Part shown: positions 5,049-6,487 of the stretch, piece by piece
How the letters are laid out: each line of letters starts with the position of its first letter
Numbering within the stretch: position 1 is the first letter of the stretch
DNA from: Candidatus Iainarchaeum sp.
Lineage (GTDB): Archaea > Iainarchaeota > Iainarchaeia > Iainarchaeales > JAAZKV01
Assembly (NCBI GenBank): GCA_028702895.1
Contig: JAQVNZ010000041.1
Location: 1 to 6,487 of the forward strand
Length of the DNA stretch: 6,487 nt
Direction: 5' to 3'
The notes under the pieces: generated by a model
Seen by the model: only the letters and a program-made list of their open reading frames with translations
Told to the model about the DNA's origin: nothing
Databases searched by the model: none
Program-made: the position numbers and the translations under genes

Positions 5049-6305
5049 TTATTCATATCTTAAAGCATCAATCGGATTTAATTTTGAAGCACTTCTTGCA
5101 GGAACTAAACCAGACACTACTCCAATTAATACCGACAATAAAATTGCGCCAATTATTAATTCAGGAGTAACAATAGTAAGAACATTACTACCCATTGGCC
5201 CTTGGCCTTTACTTACACTGCCAAGCACTATCCCTAAAAGTAATGATCCTCCAATTCCAACTATGACTCCAATTACTCCACCAATAAAACCAAATAATGC
5301 TGATTCAATTATGAACATTTTCAAAATTTCACCATTTGTCGCTCCCAACGATTTCATTATACCAATTTCTTTTGTTTTTTCAAGAACACTGGTAAACATA
5401 CTATTAGCAATCCCTATCGCACCAACTATTAATGATACAGCAGATATTGCTGCTAAAAATAAAGTCATTGTCCCAGTTATTGTTTGTATTTGTTCTTGCA
5501 TTGCCAAGGGCGAATTAAGCGTAAAATCCTTATCTTTCAAACTAACTTTTCTTGAAATTAATAATGCGCTATTTAACGCATCAACAGTTTCTTGTGTTTT
5601 TTCTGCATCAATTAATTTTGCTTGTAATGAAGAATAAGTATTTTTTTCTTTACTAGTCATACCCCACATAACATCAAGAGGAACTAATATTGTATTATCA
5701 CTCTCACCCTTTTTTAAAATCCCAATTACTGTAAATGGTTTATTATCAATTATTATTTTTCTTCCAGTAGTAATTACACTATCAAATCTTTCATTAGCAA
5801 TTTTATACCCAATTACCACATTATATGAATCACTAACACTTAATTTTCGTCCAGAATCAAATTCATAAATAAAAAAATCATCCCAATATTGAGGATTAAT
5901 TCCTTGAACACTAGTCTTACTAGTCCCAGATAAAAATTCCACATCTAAACTCGCAGATACACTTTCTAAAACCGATTTAATATTAGAATTTTTTCGAATA
6001 GTTAAAATATCTTTATTTGTTAAAGTTGGATTCTTACTACTAATCACAGGTTGGTTAGGAGAGTCAGTCGAAAAATTTCTACTAAAACCACTGCTAGCTT
6101 TAGTAAACCCAGGCGTGATTGTTAACATATCCGTTCCAAAATCACCTAAACTAGTATTAATAGAAGATGATAATCCTTGTCCCAAAGATATGATTGCAAC
6201 AAGGGCTGCAATTCCGATTACTATCCCTAACAAAGTTAACCAAGCACGCATTTTTCGATGCTTTATGTTGTTAACCGAAAGGTAGAATAAATCATTTAAT
6301 CGCAT
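5049..6305 (-). CDS. MacB/FtsX-type ABC transporter permease
   Basis: A 418-residue integral membrane permease of the MacB/FtsX family (type VII ABC architecture), which works with a separate ATPase to move or extract substrates such as peptides or lipoproteins by mechanotransmission. It starts MRLNDLFYLSVNNIKHRKMR, a typical amphipathic N terminus. TM1 is at about 22-42, and a large extracytoplasmic MacB periplasmic core-like domain spans about 45-275. TM2 (about 280-302), TM3 (about 332-362) and TM4 (about 383-404) form the FtsX-like C-terminal domain. Family signatures are EIGIMKSLGAT (313-323), the coupling segment for the ATPase, and VPARSASKLNPIDALRYE at the C terminus (401-418). The reading frame runs upstream to a TTG at 6437, but family length and a GTGAT motif (6313-6309) support the ATG at 6305. 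No ATPase gene is in the window. The substrate is unknown. Confidence 0.9.
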   Translation of the reverse strand: MRLNDLFYLSVNNIKHRKMRAWLTLLGIVIGIAALVAIISLGQGLSSSINTSLGDFGTDMLTITPGFTKASSGFSRNFSTDSPNQPVISSKNPTLTNKDILTIRKNSNIKSVLESVSASLDVEFLSGTSKTSVQGINPQYWDDFFIYEFDSGRKLSVSDSYNVVIGYKIANERFDSVITTGRKIIIDNKPFTVIGILKKGESDNTILVPLDVMWGMTSKEKNTYSSLQAKLIDAEKTQETVDALNSALLISRKVSLKDKDFTLNSPLAMQEQIQTITGTMTLFLAAISAVSLIVGAIGIANSMFTSVLEKTKEIGIMKSLGATNGEILKMFIIESALFGFIGGVIGVIVGIGGSLLLGIVLGSVSKGQGPMGSNVLTIVTPELIIGAILLSVLIGVVSGLVPARSASKLNPIDALRYE

Positions 6306-6308
6306 ATA

Positions 6309-6313
6309 ATCAC
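6309..6313 (-). promoter_or_regulatory. Ribosome-binding site deciding the permease start
   Basis: GTGAT on the minus strand, three bases before the ATG at 6305, repeats the motif seen before the Ric gene. It supports the ATG as the native start and marks the last clearly host-like sequence before the compositional change. Confidence 0.5.
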
Positions 6314-6319
6314 TTCTTG

Positions 6320-6487
6320 CGATGGGAGGTTGAGAGGTGCATGACGCTGGTAAAAAGACAAAGAGTGCTGTTAAGGATATAAATAATATTGCTCGCGTGT
6401 GCTTCATAATTCGGAATGAAAAAACCAGGTCTCCCAACCTAGTATAGCATTAAATGCTGCCTGCCCATGACCATTGCACTATAGTCC
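6320..6487 (-). other. Compositionally foreign segment with a signal-peptide-like frame joined to the permease
   Basis: From about 6320 to the window end the G+C is about 43% by count, against a visibly much lower value in the rest of the window. On the minus strand an ATG at 6407 opens MKHTRAILFISLTALFVFLP followed by ASCTSQPPIARSDY, which then continues in frame into the permease MRLND. It looks like the start of a bacterial lipoprotein or exported protein: a basic n-region, a hydrophobic core and a cysteine at residue 23 after PAS, though P at -3 is not a good lipobox. I do not recognise the protein. An extended -10-like TGCTATACT (6449-6441) lies upstream with no clear -35. The segment could be an assembly chimera at a contig end, or a recent insertion; the in-frame junction is probably accidental. 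Confidence 0.5.
6441..6458 (-). promoter_or_regulatory. Bacterial-style extended -10 element overlapping a small palindrome
   Basis: The minus strand reads TGCTATACT (6449-6441), a strong match to a bacterial extended -10, and it overlaps the perfect palindrome AGCATT-A-AATGCT (6446-6458). No good -35 is found at 16-18 bases spacing. It is out of place in an archaeal genome and fits the idea that this end of the window is of other origin. Confidence 0.3.

Noticed and set aside
5263..5637. Open frame on the plus strand opposite the permease gene.
   Set aside because: It is an antisense shadow of the FtsX-like domain of a clear permease and has no start signal of its own.
6305..6437. Reading the permease as a 462-residue protein starting at the TTG at 6437 with a built-in signal peptide.
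   Set aside because: Members of the family start at the MRLND-like amphipathic segment followed directly by TM1. The extension differs in composition, and a GTGAT site precedes the ATG at 6305.
6425..6449. The minus-strand stretch around TACTAGGTTGGGAGACCTGG resembles the 3' half of some 5S rRNAs.
   Set aside because: The similarity stops after the TGG: T-rich sequence follows in place of the rest of helices IV-V and the closing helix I strand. No matching 5' half is seen upstream.
1..6487. Search for CRISPR arrays, insertion sequences, tRNA genes and integration sites.
   Set aside because: No regularly spaced repeats, transposase-like frames, terminal inverted repeats or cloverleaf-like sequences were seen.

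Overview
The window is a very AT-rich stretch (by eye well under 35% G+C up to about position 6320) with short intergenic gaps. The features together point to an archaeon, probably a DPANN lineage such as a Woesearchaeota or Pacearchaeota relative. The evidence is TTTAAATA-type TATA boxes preceded by A-runs, GTGA/GTGAT ribosome-binding motifs complementary to the AUCAC of the 16S rRNA 3' end, U-tract terminators, and a DUF4382 lipoprotein beside a stand-alone MacB-type permease. No rRNA or other lineage marker is present, so the placement is inference.

Layout: 1-206 (-) is the N-terminal part of a thioredoxin-reductase-like flavoprotein, broken by an apparent 1-base frameshift and cut by the window edge. 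354-1052 (-) is a single-module FAD/NAD(P)H ferredoxin-reductase-type oxidoreductase. 1053-1199 is a divergent intergenic region with an 18-bp palindrome overlapping a possible TATA box. 1200-1550 (+) is a DUF488 (YeaO-type) protein. 1589-2323 (-) is a Ric/ScdA/YtfE-type di-iron repair protein. 2376-2403 is a hairpin plus U-tract terminator. 2415-3779 (-) is a DUF4382 lipoprotein with a second, cysteine-containing domain. 3863-4846 (-) is a DUF2249-DUF438-hemerythrin protein. 5049-6305 (-) is a MacB/FtsX-type ABC permease. 6306-6487 has clearly higher G+C and looks unlike the rest; it carries a bacterial-style extended -10 and a signal-peptide-like reading frame running in frame into the permease.

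How the genes may work together: two different hemerythrin-fold non-haem di-iron proteins (Ric and the DUF2249/DUF438 protein) lie close to two NAD(P)H flavoprotein genes. This suggests a locus for handling nitric oxide, oxygen or peroxide stress and repairing iron-sulfur clusters, with the flavoproteins as possible electron sources. The surface lipoprotein and the permease are envelope components whose link to the redox genes is only positional. The functional grouping is inferred from gene families and context and is not shown directly by the sequence.
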